Positions 1-9,438 of a DNA stretch of 22,068 nucleotides are shown in pieces; position 1 is the first letter of the stretch, and every line of letters starts with the position of its first letter. The position numbers and the translations under genes are program-made. The notes beneath the pieces were generated by a model. It worked only from the letters and a program-made list of their open reading frames with translations, made no database searches and had not been told where the DNA came from. This DNA comes from Candidatus Cloacimonadota bacterium (GTDB lineage Bacteria > Cloacimonadota > Cloacimonadia > Cloacimonadales > WRIO01), in contig JALNXV010000014.1 of the NCBI GenBank assembly GCA_023230175.1, forward strand, positions 1 to 22,068, in the 5' to 3' direction.

Positions 1-1
1 A

Positions 2-3000
2 AATGTTTCAATCTCTAACACCCAAACTTCACAAATTGCAAACATTTTAATTGAACCCAATGAAACTATAGAATTAAGATACAAAGAAAATATTCAATTA
101 CAGCAAGATACACTTCCTGAAATTGAATATATTTTACAAGCAAATACAGATTTTTACAATAGCAATACCCTATATCCCGTTTTTCCAATAAAAACAAATG
201 AAAGTGCTTTTGCCGGCAATAATAAAATTCAAAGCTTTGTTTTTCATCCATTCCAAGTAAATTCTCAAAATCGCACCCTTCAAATTATAAACTCAGCAAG
301 AATAAATATATCTATTTCCGGCACAACAAATAAAACACGAAATTCTTTTTATGAGGATAGGTACAGTCTTTTTTTAAACGACTTATTATTAAACTACGAC
401 AAAGCTAAATTATGGCAAAGAGAAAACACAAGTAAAGTGAAAAATTATGAACCAAAATATAAAGGGTTAAATGATATTTCTATTTTAAATATTGTAATTA
501 TTGAAGATGGTATTTATAAAATATCCTACGAAGAACTAAAAGAACAAATGCAAGTAATGCAAGATTCTTTAAATATTAATTTCTTATGGGATATTGACCA
601 ACTTAATCCAAAATATTTAGAACTAAAAAACAATGGTATGCCGGTCCCCATTCATTTTGTAGGAGAAAACGACCAATCTTTTGACCCCGGCGACTACCTT
701 GAATTTTGGGGTGAACATAACAAAGGTGAAGAGGCCTACTATCATTCTTACACAAATAAAAACATTTATAAATTATTCCTACTCAATGATACAGTAGGAA
801 CACGAATGGCTGTAGAAAACGGCGGATTAAACGAGACTAATTCATCCAATATCATCATCCCTGATGGATATGAGCAGACAGTGCATTTTGAAAATCAAGT
901 ATTCACAGATAGATTAGGTAATCAAGTTGCTCAAGGTAATACTTTCTTTCACAAAGAAGATGTATTATTTTGGAAAGCAATTACAGCTCCTGACCTAAAC
1001 ATATCTCCATTTGAATTAGAATATCCCTTAAATGTCAATACCCGATATTTTAATGCAAAAGTATCTGTTTGGGGTGCTTCTCATTTATCTTCAAGCAATG
1101 ATTATGATCATCACGCTATTGTTAGAATAAATTCCGCCTTAGTCAATAATCAAAGTTGGAGAGATCAAACAGAACAAATATTTGAAAATCACTCCAATAT
1201 GGCTAATAGCTATTTAATAAATGGAACAAACAATATGTTTATTGATATGCCCGGTGATACGCCAATGGGATATTTAGAACAAATATTTTTAGATTATTTT
1301 GAGATTACTTATTGGAGAGAATACCGAACAGACAAAAACTTTCTTAAGTTTAAAAAGCCATCCAATCGCCCTTTTGGTTTATATCAATTTGAACTACATA
1401 ATTTTACTCAAGAAGATGTAAGCATCTATAAAATTGGATCAAGTGTATTTAACAATATAACCATTGAACCCTTAACAGAGCTTGGAATCCCGCCTTATAC
1501 AATAAAATTTCAAGACTATATAAATTCTAATGAAATAGAATACATTGCATTAACAGACAACCAAAAATTAACCCCTTTTGCATATTCTTATGATATTCCC
1601 TCAGATTTGTTAAATCCAGATAACCAAGCTGACTATTTAATTTTAACTAATACCCAATTTGTTAACTCAGAAGGGGCTTTATTTCTACAACAAACTTGGC
1701 AAACAAACGGTATTAATACAAAACTTATTGACGTGCAAGACATATATGATGAGTTTAATAATGGTCAAATATCTCCTAAGGCAATTAAAAATTTCTTTTC
1801 TTATGCTTATAATAATTGGACTGAACCACGTTTTTCTCACGTTTTATTACTTGGTGACGGGATTTTTGATAAAAAACATCAAGCTGATATTGACAAATAT
1901 GATATAATTCCTATATATAATATTTGGACTAACAAATATGGTGCAACCGCATCAGATAACTGGTATGCATGCATTATCGGAGATGATCCAATACCTGATT
2001 TTCACATTTCCAGAATCAGTGTTACAGAAGAAGAACATATCCTTTCTATTGCAGAAAAGACGCACCATTACATTAATAATCCGGACTTTCATAGCAAATG
2101 GCATAGTCAAGTTACACTCGCCTCAGGAGGTAAAATATCAGATTATACCGACACTTTTGCTCAACAAAATGAAAATATAAGAACAAATTATATTCCGGAT
2201 TATTATCAAGTAAATAGAGTTTATACAGCCGTATCTACAGTATCTCCTCAATATACCGGTGGCACTTTCCAATTAAAAGATAAAATTAACGATGGTACTG
2301 TATTTTTACAATTTATGGGGCATGGTGGTGGTCGTATATGGTCAGACTATAACCTCTTAAATGCTAATGATGTAAAAACACTTTCTAACACTAATTATCC
2401 GTTTGTCTCCAGCTTAGCATGTTTTGCTTCAGCATTTGATACACGAGGATTAGCTTCCATTGGAGAAGTGTTTGTTGCTGAACCCGGTAAAGGAGCTATA
2501 GCTCATATCGGTTTTTCAGGATTAGGCTATTTAAGACAAGATGAAGATTTTGGTAATTATTTAGCTGATGGATTTTTTAATAAAAATCTAAAATCATTCG
2601 GAGAAATTTCAACCTACACAAAAGCAAAATTTTTTGGACAATATGGCAATAGTTATGCAGGAATTGCACTTACACAAGGATGTGTTCTTTTAGGCGACCC
2701 AATGATAGGTCATCATAGAATTATACAAAACGGAGAAATATCAATAGACAACGATAATTACTTAGTAAACCCGGGAGATACACTCACGATTAATGCAAAT
2801 TTTACACCTGACGTATATTCAGCAAAAATGTATATCCTAAATGAAAATGAAATTGCACAAAATATTGTTTATGAATCTCCTGCAATACAAGGAATATTTC
2901 AAAATCAATATACTATACCTAATGATTTAGGCTCAGGGAAGCGTGATATAAAAATCATTGCTTCAGGAACTAATCAAGTGTATTCCGTAAATAGTAAATT

Positions 3001-4729
3001 TGCAATTGGTAATAGCATCTTTACTGAATCAAATGTCATCCCGGACATACCTACTGAAAATGACTCTATCCAAATTACAACCAAATTATTTACAAATAAA
3101 AACATCCATAAATTAACTCTTACTACTATCACGAATTATACAGAAAATACTTATGATATGTTATGGGACAATATCGCCGAACAATACATCAGCCATAGAA
3201 TTAAACCGTTTGCAGCAGGACAAATAATTAATTACCACTTTAAAATCTACTGGGCTGATGATAGTGCAATAACAAATTCTGAAACTTATTCTTTTAAAAT
3301 CTCAGCTCCGGACTTAGTTATACTCAATATGCTTTTAACAGAAAATAATGGAGAACCGGGTTATAATATTCAAATCCAAAATTCAGGAGATGTTATCTCG
3401 CAACCTACTAATTTATCACTTAAGTCCGGGACTAAAGAATTAAATCAAATTGAAGTTAATCCAATCAATATAATGGATAATATATGGCTTTTTGTTAGCA
3501 TACCTCAAACTATTCAACATTTAACAATTAATGCAATAGTCAATAATAATGGTGAAAATTTTGGAGAATATTCATATACTAATAATTCAATGAGTCATCA
3601 ACTTGATAATTATTTCTTTAAAGCAGGATTAAATCCATTTTCAATCTATTCCTTAGATAAAAATCTTAAAATAGACATCCCGGAAAATATATTTCAACAA
3701 GATGTTTGGTTCTCCATAGAGAAATCACCGTCCTTAAACCCGGACAATCAACCTGACATACAGACTCTAAAACTTATAAACAATGACTTCTCTCCTGCCT
3801 ATAACATATCATTGCTTGATAATTCCGGCTTAATTGACACACTTGGAACATTACCCAATAATAAAAGGATAATACTAAGTTTCTTTTACCACAAAACAGA
3901 TTCTGATGTCTTAGAACAAGAAACTGAAAATAATTTTACTGTTTTTAGATGGGATGCTTATACCTCAAAATGGATACAACAAGGTGGATCCTATATAGAT
4001 ACAGTTAATAAAAAAGTCATTTGTGACGTTACTAAAACAGGGACTTATACCGTCTTACGAAATTATGACACAACTGTACCTCTAATAGACGTTAACGTTG
4101 AAGGTCAAGAATTTACTGTTGGAGGATATATCTCAGGTAAAGGCGTACTATCTTTCTTATTTAGTGACGCAAACGGCATAGATATCTTAGAGCATCCAAT
4201 AGAAATGTACATCAATGGTCAACTCATTAATCCTCAAGATTTTGCAATGTCTATTATACCCGGACATACAAACCATATCCCTATGAAATATCATCTTTCT
4301 CATCCTAAGGGAGACTATACGATAATTATTTCTTGTTCAGATGTAAACGGGAATCACAATTCAAGACAATTTTCTTTTAAAATAAACGACAGATTTGATT
4401 TAATAAGAACAGCAAATTACCCTAATCCGGTAAGAAGTAGAACCATAGATCCCGTAAACGCCGGTAGAACAAGATTTACATATACTCTTACCGATGATGC
4501 CGATACTGTAACCTTAAAAGTTTATACTGTTAGCGGTCGCTTAGTTAAAACTTTTAGAAACCTTCCAACGTCTGTCGGATATCACGAATATCCAAGAACA
4601 GTTTATAGCTGGGATTGCAGAGATGAAGAAGGTTATGAACTTGCTAACGGTATGTATTTCTATAAAATTATCGCAAATAAAGGTAATAAAGAAATCATAA
4701 AAACTAATAAATTATCTATATTGAAATAA
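2..4729 (+). CDS. porU: PorU-like type IX secretion sortase (C25 gingipain family), 5' end cut by window edge
   Basis: Cysteine peptidase of family C25, probably the T9SS sortase that cleaves cargo sorting domains and attaches cargo to the cell surface. The frame is open from base 2 to the TAA at 4727-4729 (1575 codons visible), so the GTG at 437 is internal and the true start lies upstream of the window. Numbering from base 2, residues 1 to about 150 resemble a gingipain-type propeptide, and about 540-900 form the peptidase. The catalytic His is in FMGHGGGRIW (codon 2321-2323, residue 774) and the Cys in SLACFASAFD (codon 2420-2422, residue 807). Their 33-residue spacing equals that of RgpB His211/Cys244. 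A CARDB-like Ig domain begins near residue 1100. The last 110 residues are a FlgD-like/T9SS C-terminal domain (NYPNPV, then TLKVYTVSGRLVKTF and NGMYFYKI). The adjacent PorV-like gene supports PorU over an ordinary secreted C25 protease, which is the main alternative. Confidence 0.87.
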   Translation, partial: NVSISNTQTSQIANILIEPNETIELRYKENIQLQQDTLPEIEYILQANTDFYNSNTLYPVFPIKTNESAFAGNNKIQSFVFHPFQVNSQNRTLQIINSARINISISGTTNKTRNSFYEDRYSLFLNDLLLNYDKAKLWQRENTSKVKNYEPKYKGLNDISILNIVIIEDGIYKISYEELKEQMQVMQDSLNINFLWDIDQLNPKYLELKNNGMPVPIHFVGENDQSFDPGDYLEFWGEHNKGEEAYYHSYTNKNIYKLFLLNDTVGTRMAVENGGLNETNSSNIIIPDGYEQTVHFENQVFTDRLGNQVAQGNTFFHKEDVLFWKAITAPDLNISPFELEYPLNVNTRYFNAKVSVWGASHLSSSNDYDHHAIVRINSALVNNQSWRDQTEQIFENHSNMANSYLINGTNNMFIDMPGDTPMGYLEQIFLDYFEITYWREYRTDKNFLKFKKPSNRPFGLYQFELHNFTQEDVSIYKIGSSVFNNITIEPLTELGIPPYTIKFQDYINSNEIEYIALTDNQKLTPFAYSYDIPSDLLNPDNQADYLILTNTQFVNSEGALFLQQTWQTNGINTKLIDVQDIYDEFNNGQISPKAIKNFFSYAYNNWTEPRFSHVLLLGDGIFDKKHQADIDKYDIIPIYNIWTNKYGATASDNWYACIIGDDPIPDFHISRISVTEEEHILSIAEKTHHYINNPDFHSKWHSQVTLASGGKISDYTDTFAQQNENIRTNYIPDYYQVNRVYTAVSTVSPQYTGGTFQLKDKINDGTVFLQFMGHGGGRIWSDYNLLNANDVKTLSNTNYPFVSSLACFASAFDTRGLASIGEVFVAEPGKGAIAHIGFSGLGYLRQDEDFGNYLADGFFNKNLKSFGEISTYTKAKFFGQYGNSYAGIALTQGCVLLGDPMIGHHRIIQNGEISIDNDNYLVNPGDTLTINANFTPDVYSAKMYILNENEIAQNIVYESPAIQGIFQNQYTIPNDLGSGKRDIKIIASGTNQVYSVNSKFAIGNSIFTESNVIPDIPTENDSIQITTKLFTNKNIHKLTLTTITNYTENTYDMLWDNIAEQYISHRIKPFAAGQIINYHFKIYWADDSAITNSETYSFKISAPDLVILNMLLTENNGEPGYNIQIQNSGDVISQPTNLSLKSGTKELNQIEVNPINIMDNIWLFVSIPQTIQHLTINAIVNNNGENFGEYSYTNNSMSHQLDNYFFKAGLNPFSIYSLDKNLKIDIPENIFQQDVWFSIEKSPSLNPDNQPDIQTLKLINNDFSPAYNISLLDNSGLIDTLGTLPNNKRIILSFFYHKTDSDVLEQETENNFTVFRWDAYTSKWIQQGGSYIDTVNKKVICDVTKTGTYTVLRNYDTTVPLIDVNVEGQEFTVGGYISGKGVLSFLFSDANGIDILEHPIEMYINGQLINPQDFAMSIIPGHTNHIPMKYHLSHPKGDYTIIISCSDVNGNHNSRQFSFKINDRFDLIRTANYPNPVRSRTIDPVNAGRTRFTYTLTDDADTVTLKVYTVSGRLVKTFRNLPTSVGYHEYPRTVYSWDCRDEEGYELANGMYFYKIIANKGNKEIIKTNKLSILK

Positions 4730-4748
4730 AAGAAATGAGGAATAATAA

Positions 4749-5756
4749 ATGAAAAAAATTCTGATAACGGTTTGTATTATTATCTTGAGCTATAACTTAC
4801 AAGCAGGTCGTTATGCAGGTGATTTTATGGCTATTGGTTCAGGAGTAAGAGCATTAGGAATGGGAGGAGCTTATTCAGCAATCGCAGATGATGGTTCAGC
4901 GATATATTGGAATGCATCAGGGATTTCTCAAATAAAAGAAATAGAATTTACTCTAATGAGAGCTTTTTTATATGAAGGATTAGCTTACTATGATAATTTT
5001 AATATGTGCTACCCTTTACCAAATGAAGTTACTCTTGGATTCAATTGGACCAGATTAACAATTGATGATGTACCTATATACAGTGAAAGTCATCTTGTAG
5101 GAACTAATATCGATCAAAGAGCTGCCTTTGAAGAATTTCAATTAACAGCAATACCTGATGGAAAATTTAAGAGCACTGATGATTTATTTCAATTTGCCTT
5201 TTCAAAACATTTCAAACAAACAGTAGATCTTGGATGGTTTTTATTTGACTTACCGATTGATTATTATCTAGGAGCAAATTTTAAATATATCCGAAGAAAA
5301 ATGATGGGCTATATTGGCGATGGAACAGGCTTTGATTTTTCATTTATGGCAAAGACAAACTTAGGAATATTGACTGATGTTGAATGGTTAGGAGATATTT
5401 CATGGTCTTTAAATTTACAAGATATTTCTAATACTACCCTAACCTGGGATGTAGAAAGCAGACATAAAGATGAAATTCTCTTCAATACAAAATTAGGATT
5501 AGCTTACTTTCAACCCATAAATTCACTAGATTCAAAACTAATATTAGCCTTTTCTAAAGATTTTATTTATGAAAAAATTGACTACTTTGGTTTAGCCTGG
5601 CAATACAAAAATTTCACAGAATTAAGATTAGGCTGGTACGATCAAAATTTTAGTACCGGAATTGGTATAGAATTGTATAATATTAAATTAGATTATGCTT
5701 TCCTTACTAATAATTTAGGAAATACTAACCGAATAGGTTTAGGTTTTAAATTTTAA
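4749..5756 (+). CDS. porV: PorV/PorQ-family (UPF0164) outer-membrane beta-barrel protein
   Basis: A 335-residue outer-membrane protein of the PorV/PorQ family, FadL-like barrels. PorV shuttles T9SS cargo to the PorU sortase. It has an N-terminal signal peptide with likely cleavage near LQA-G (residues 17-20). The family signature follows: GVRALGMGGAYSAIADDGSA, then IYWNASGIS. The rest alternates short amphipathic strands and turns and ends in GLGFKF, an aromatic terminal residue typical of barrel insertion. It begins 19 bases after the PorU-like gene, with a GAGG ribosome site at 4736-4739, so the two are surely cotranscribed, the same order as porU-porV in Porphyromonas gingivalis. FCB genomes often carry several paralogues, so the family is certain while the exact PorV role is inferred from the neighbour. 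Confidence 0.85.
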   Translation: MKKILITVCIIILSYNLQAGRYAGDFMAIGSGVRALGMGGAYSAIADDGSAIYWNASGISQIKEIEFTLMRAFLYEGLAYYDNFNMCYPLPNEVTLGFNWTRLTIDDVPIYSESHLVGTNIDQRAAFEEFQLTAIPDGKFKSTDDLFQFAFSKHFKQTVDLGWFLFDLPIDYYLGANFKYIRRKMMGYIGDGTGFDFSFMAKTNLGILTDVEWLGDISWSLNLQDISNTTLTWDVESRHKDEILFNTKLGLAYFQPINSLDSKLILAFSKDFIYEKIDYFGLAWQYKNFTELRLGWYDQNFSTGIGIELYNIKLDYAFLTNNLGNTNRIGLGFKF

Positions 5757-5767
5757 GGAGAATAAAT

Positions 5768-6574
5768 ATGAAAAAGCTTTCTATTTTTATGTATTCTTTG
5801 TTTTTTTCACTTTTCATAATATCATGTTCCTCATCCGATAAAACAAGTATAGATAAACTTCCACCAAATAAACCCTTATTAATACCCCATCTTGGTGATA
5901 TGGGAGATAATTTATTAATTGACGGATATTTAATCAATGACAGCAATAACGGATTATCTCCATTACCGGATGGAGACAGATTAAGACTTCAATGGTCTCG
6001 TTTAATTGATAATGACCTATCAGTAATAAGAATTTATCGCTATCCGGAATCTCTTAATCCAAATCCTGTCAAAGTTGACTCAATTAGATGGGATAATGAA
6101 GAATACATTGATAGATTAGAAAACACAGGAACTAATCCTGCTACCCAAACCAATTGGCATTATTTTATAGAAGTTGTTGATATGACAGGCAACTCAACTG
6201 TCTCTGATACTGTAAACTTTACTCTAATTAACAAACCATTATTATTGTCACCGGAACCAGGCGATACTTTGATAAGCAGTTCACAACTTTCATTTAATTG
6301 GGTTTCTTACAACACAAATATATCAAGATTAAGAGTGTTAATACTTAAAACCAATGATCAATTCAGTGATGGGGATTTAAATTATAAAGAATATGTGTGG
6401 CATTTTGATGAATCAAATATTACAGAAAATTCTGAATTTAATATCAATTACACCGGAGAACCTCTGCCGGCAGGAACTTATTACTGGAGAGTAGATGCTC
6501 AAGGAGCTATGGACGAAAATCTTAACTATAATTCAGGTTCAAAATCGGAAGAAAGGAAATTTATTATACAATGA
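5768..6574 (+). CDS. Lipoprotein with fibronectin type III-like domains, function unknown
   Basis: A 268-residue predicted lipoprotein. The N-terminus is a signal sequence with a lipobox at I17-I18-S19-C20 followed by SSSDK, so Cys20 should be lipidated and the protein membrane-anchored, probably in the outer membrane. The body looks like two fibronectin type III-like beta-sandwich units. The first (about 30-150) starts with PPNKPLLIP and includes RIYRYPE. The second (about 155-268) starts with KPLLLSPEPGD and contains LSFNWVSY and PAGTYYWRVDA, a pattern typical of these repeats. No catalytic motif is visible. The gene starts 11 bases after the PorV-like gene, and its AAGGAG site at 5755-5760 overlaps that gene's stop codon, so it belongs to the same operon. 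It may be an accessory surface protein of the T9SS module, but this is inference. Confidence 0.8.
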   Translation: MKKLSIFMYSLFFSLFIISCSSSDKTSIDKLPPNKPLLIPHLGDMGDNLLIDGYLINDSNNGLSPLPDGDRLRLQWSRLIDNDLSVIRIYRYPESLNPNPVKVDSIRWDNEEYIDRLENTGTNPATQTNWHYFIEVVDMTGNSTVSDTVNFTLINKPLLLSPEPGDTLISSSQLSFNWVSYNTNISRLRVLILKTNDQFSDGDLNYKEYVWHFDESNITENSEFNINYTGEPLPAGTYYWRVDAQGAMDENLNYNSGSKSEERKFIIQ

Positions 6575-6583
6575 AAAATCATC

Positions 6584-6611
6584 TTGACACTTTTATATTT
6601 AATTTTAAATT
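6584..6611 (+). promoter_or_regulatory. Probable sigma70-type promoter ahead of the SLBB/Wzc operon
   Basis: A perfect TTGACA (6584-6589) is followed after 16 bases by TAAATT (6606-6611, 4 of 6 matches to TATAAT). It lies in the 64-base gap between the lipoprotein and the SLBB gene. The ribosome site (6628-6634) follows about 17 bases downstream, leaving room for a short leader. The same TTGAC/TAAAT arrangement occurs before rpsP in this window, which strengthens both calls. Confidence 0.6.
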
Positions 6612-6638
6612 GCCATTAAGCTTCATCAAGGAGGTTTT

Positions 6639-7127
6639 GTGAAGAAATTTTTAACATTATTATTAATTATTTTTTTAATAAATAATATCTTATTAGCTCA
6701 ATCAGCAAGTTCTGCTGCTTCAAGTACAAATTCATCTGCCTTTAGCTATTCAGGCACTATGAACGAACAAGATCAACTAAAAATATATACATATATATGG
6801 GGACAAATCCAAAAACCCGGGCTATATATTGTGCCTGATGATACAGATTTATTAACTTTAATTTCCTTAGCAGGTGGGCCTAAAGATGATGCTAAATTAA
6901 AAGCAATAAAAATTGTTCGCAGTTTTGAAAACGGTTCAGAAAAAATAATAATCGTTGATATGAAAAAATATATTTCTACAGGCAATTCCGACTTAATACC
7001 AAAACTAATGCCCGGTGATACTGTCATCATACCCGGAACTTCATTTTTTGCTGTTGCCAGAATTGCAAGTTTCTTAGCAAATATTGCTGTTGCATTAAGC
7101 GTAATAGTTACAATAAAGAATTTCTAA
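6639..7127 (+). CDS. Small SLBB-domain periplasmic protein, polysaccharide export related
   Basis: A 162-residue exported protein starting at GTG 6639, chosen because AAGGAGG at 6628-6634 lies four bases upstream and the signal peptide begins there. The signal peptide has a likely cleavage after A20 (ILLA-QS). A Ser/Ala-rich stretch follows, then one SLBB-like ligand-binding fold (about 50-135) with WGQIQKPGLYIVPDDTDLL and LISLAGGP, closing with LMPGDTVIIPG. A hydrophobic helix occupies about 140-158. The N-terminal polysaccharide-export (PES) domain of Wza-type channels is absent, and family members are usually two to five times longer. It is therefore not a complete export channel. It is followed 13 bases later by the Wzc-like gene, so it probably partners that protein at the periplasmic or outer-membrane side. 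Confidence 0.78.
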   Translation: MKKFLTLLLIIFLINNILLAQSASSAASSTNSSAFSYSGTMNEQDQLKIYTYIWGQIQKPGLYIVPDDTDLLTLISLAGGPKDDAKLKAIKIVRSFENGSEKIIIVDMKKYISTGNSDLIPKLMPGDTVIIPGTSFFAVARIASFLANIAVALSVIVTIKNF

Positions 7128-7140
7128 TTTAAGAGGTAAT

Positions 7141-9438
7141 ATGGAAAACAATTACAATACAAATCAAATGAATGATAATCAAGAACAAGAAATTTCTTTA
7201 ATGGATTATTTAAAAATAATCTTAAACTATAGATGGTTAGTTACCGGTATCTTCTTTTTCGTAATGGTTGTTACTATTATATATACGCTAAATTCACCTA
7301 AAATTTATGAAGCTTCTTCAAAAGTAATATTAGAAGACAAAAGTCCTTCTCAAGATTTTATGCTTTTCAGTCAAGGATTATCAAAAACCTCGATAAATAA
7401 TACAATCGAAATAATTAAAAGTCGTCCTGTAGTTAATTTAGCTTACCAATTAATTCAAAAATATCCTGATTATGATTTATTCCCAATAATGAAAAATCAA
7501 AACGAAGAATTTTTTGACCCAATAAACTCAATAATTAATAACGTCAAGGTAGAAACAAAAAGAGAAACTGATATTTTAACAGTGTCTTTTGAATCAACAA
7601 GCCCTTCTGAAGCTATGATAATTGTAAATTCACTTTCTGAAGCCCTAATGCAACAAAATACTCAAAACGCTAGAGCAGAATTTACTAATATCAGAGAATT
7701 TTTAGAATCTCAATTAGATGCAATCACAAGAAGGCTACAAAATTCTGAAGAAGATTTAAGAAACTATAAAATTGAAACCGGCGTTTTCCAACTCACTCAA
7801 GAAACAGTTCAAATGATAGAAAAAGCTTCCGAAGCAAATGCTAACTTACAGGCCGCACAAGCAGAATATGAAATTGCCCAAATTAATTTAGATTTTTTAC
7901 AAAAAGATCTCGCCACTCAAGACACACTTTTATCTGATGTTTCTTTAACATTTTCAACCCCTTATATTGAACAACTACAGCAAGAAGTTGTTAGAACTAA
8001 ATCTAGAATTACTACATTAATCAATAATAATGAATATTCAGAAGATCATCCTGAAATTATTAAATTAAACCGAACACTAGATAATTCTAAAGCTAAACTA
8101 AATGAAGAAATTAAAAAAACATTAAACATTAAAACAGGTTCCACAGATTTACTGAACTATCGTAATGAATTAATTCAACGTATAGCCGAAGCTCAAGTAA
8201 ATGAAAATCTTTCTTACGCAAAAGTCATTAGTTATCAAAATATTGTAGATTCTTACGATAAAAAAATGAGTATTTTACCGGATACAGAACTAGAATTAGC
8301 AAGACTTCAAAGAAATTACAGTATCGATGAAAAAATATACAGCCTATTAACTGAAAAATACGAAGACGCAAAAGTAGCTGAACAAGCAAAAATGGGTAAC
8401 ATTCGTATTGTTGAACGTGCCGTTATGCCAAGAATACCCATCAAACCAAAAAAGAAAATGAATTTGCTTATTGGTTTTGTTATTGGTATTGGTTTGGGTG
8501 TCGGTGCGGCTATGATGATTAATTCTACCGATACTAAAATAAGAACTTTAGACGATGTTGAAAGATTTATCAAATATCCCGTTGTAGGTACTATTCCTTT
8601 TATGTCAATTAACGATACAGAAGAAACCAAAGAAATTAATATGGAAACCGGCGAAGAATTAGTCTCACTTAATAAAAACGACTCCGAAGGCAAAAAGATA
8701 TCTTCTCGTTTAATTTCTCATTATGCTCCAAAATCTCCAGTTGCAGAATCTTACAGAACATTAAGAACTAATGTTATGGCAAAAAAACAACCCGGTCCTC
8801 TAGCTCTGATTATTTCATCATCCGGCCCAAGTGAAGGTAAATCAACGTCTCTAGCAAACCTTGCAATCACTCTCGCTCAAATGAAATCAAAAGTCATCAT
8901 AGTGGACTTTGACTTGAGAAGACCAATGATTCATAATATATTTGAATTACAAAGAAATAACGGATCAAGCGATTTCTTATCCGAAGAAAGTTTTAATATA
9001 AATACAATAATAAAATCATCCGGAATAGATAATTTAGATATTATAACCTCCGGAGCTATACCACCTAACCCTTCAGAACTTATAGCTTCAGATAGAGCAA
9101 ATATAATGATTACCGAACTTAAACAAAAATATGACTATGTACTTTTTGATATGCCTCCTATCATCGCTGTTACAGATGCTATGATTATGGCAAAAAAAGT
9201 TGATATGCTTTTACTCGTAATCAGAGTAAATAATACTGAAAAATCAGTTATTCAACGCACAAAATCTATGCTTGAAAATATTAATATTAACGTAACCGGT
9301 ATTATCGTTAACGGAATAGTTCACGAAAGGTATTATAGAGGATATAGTTACTACTATTACTATTATTATTATTACTATGGAGAATCTAAAAATCAAAACA
9401 AAAAAAGCCTTTGGGCTAAACTCTTACGCAAAAATTAA
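7141..9438 (+). CDS. Wzz/Wzc-type polysaccharide co-polymerase with bacterial tyrosine kinase domain
   Basis: A 765-residue inner-membrane regulator of exopolysaccharide chain length and export. The order is a Wzz domain with TM1 at about 32-51, a periplasmic region with long coiled coils (about 180-420), a GNVR-type segment, the proline motif PRIPIKPKKK (430-439), TM2 at about 442-462, and a cytoplasmic BY-kinase. The kinase has Walker A GPSEGKST (Lys567), Walker A' VIIVDFDLRRP (585-595) and Walker B VLFDMPP (667-673). The tail holds 13 tyrosines between residues 731 and 746, ten of them consecutive, the autophosphorylation cluster expected of this family. The ribosome site AAGAGG is at 7131-7136. 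Its 3' end overlaps ispE by 62 bases. It is the only kinase-fused polysaccharide gene here. Glycosyltransferases, Wzx and Wzy are not in the window. Confidence 0.93.
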   Translation: MENNYNTNQMNDNQEQEISLMDYLKIILNYRWLVTGIFFFVMVVTIIYTLNSPKIYEASSKVILEDKSPSQDFMLFSQGLSKTSINNTIEIIKSRPVVNLAYQLIQKYPDYDLFPIMKNQNEEFFDPINSIINNVKVETKRETDILTVSFESTSPSEAMIIVNSLSEALMQQNTQNARAEFTNIREFLESQLDAITRRLQNSEEDLRNYKIETGVFQLTQETVQMIEKASEANANLQAAQAEYEIAQINLDFLQKDLATQDTLLSDVSLTFSTPYIEQLQQEVVRTKSRITTLINNNEYSEDHPEIIKLNRTLDNSKAKLNEEIKKTLNIKTGSTDLLNYRNELIQRIAEAQVNENLSYAKVISYQNIVDSYDKKMSILPDTELELARLQRNYSIDEKIYSLLTEKYEDAKVAEQAKMGNIRIVERAVMPRIPIKPKKKMNLLIGFVIGIGLGVGAAMMINSTDTKIRTLDDVERFIKYPVVGTIPFMSINDTEETKEINMETGEELVSLNKNDSEGKKISSRLISHYAPKSPVAESYRTLRTNVMAKKQPGPLALIISSSGPSEGKSTSLANLAITLAQMKSKVIIVDFDLRRPMIHNIFELQRNNGSSDFLSEESFNINTIIKSSGIDNLDIITSGAIPPNPSELIASDRANIMITELKQKYDYVLFDMPPIIAVTDAMIMAKKVDMLLLVIRVNNTEKSVIQRTKSMLENININVTGIIVNGIVHERYYRGYSYYYYYYYYYYGESKNQNKKSLWAKLLRKN
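9349..9378 (+). repeat. TAY microsatellite encoding ten consecutive tyrosines
   Basis: Ten consecutive TAT/TAC codons in the kinase frame. They form the core of the C-terminal tyrosine cluster, with three more tyrosine codons at 9331, 9334 and 9343. The tract contains the AT of the ispE start codon at its 3' end. Gain or loss of repeat units would change tyrosine number without shifting the kinase frame. Confidence 0.85.

Noticed and set aside
437..439. GTG as start of the C25 peptidase gene
   Set aside because: The same frame is open without a stop back to base 2, and the extra 145 codons read as propeptide-like sequence, so this is an internal valine.
8316..8693. Minus-strand 125-codon open frame inside the kinase gene
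   Set aside because: It lies opposite a well-supported coding region, shows no recognisable motif and no SD, and reflects reverse-complement composition.
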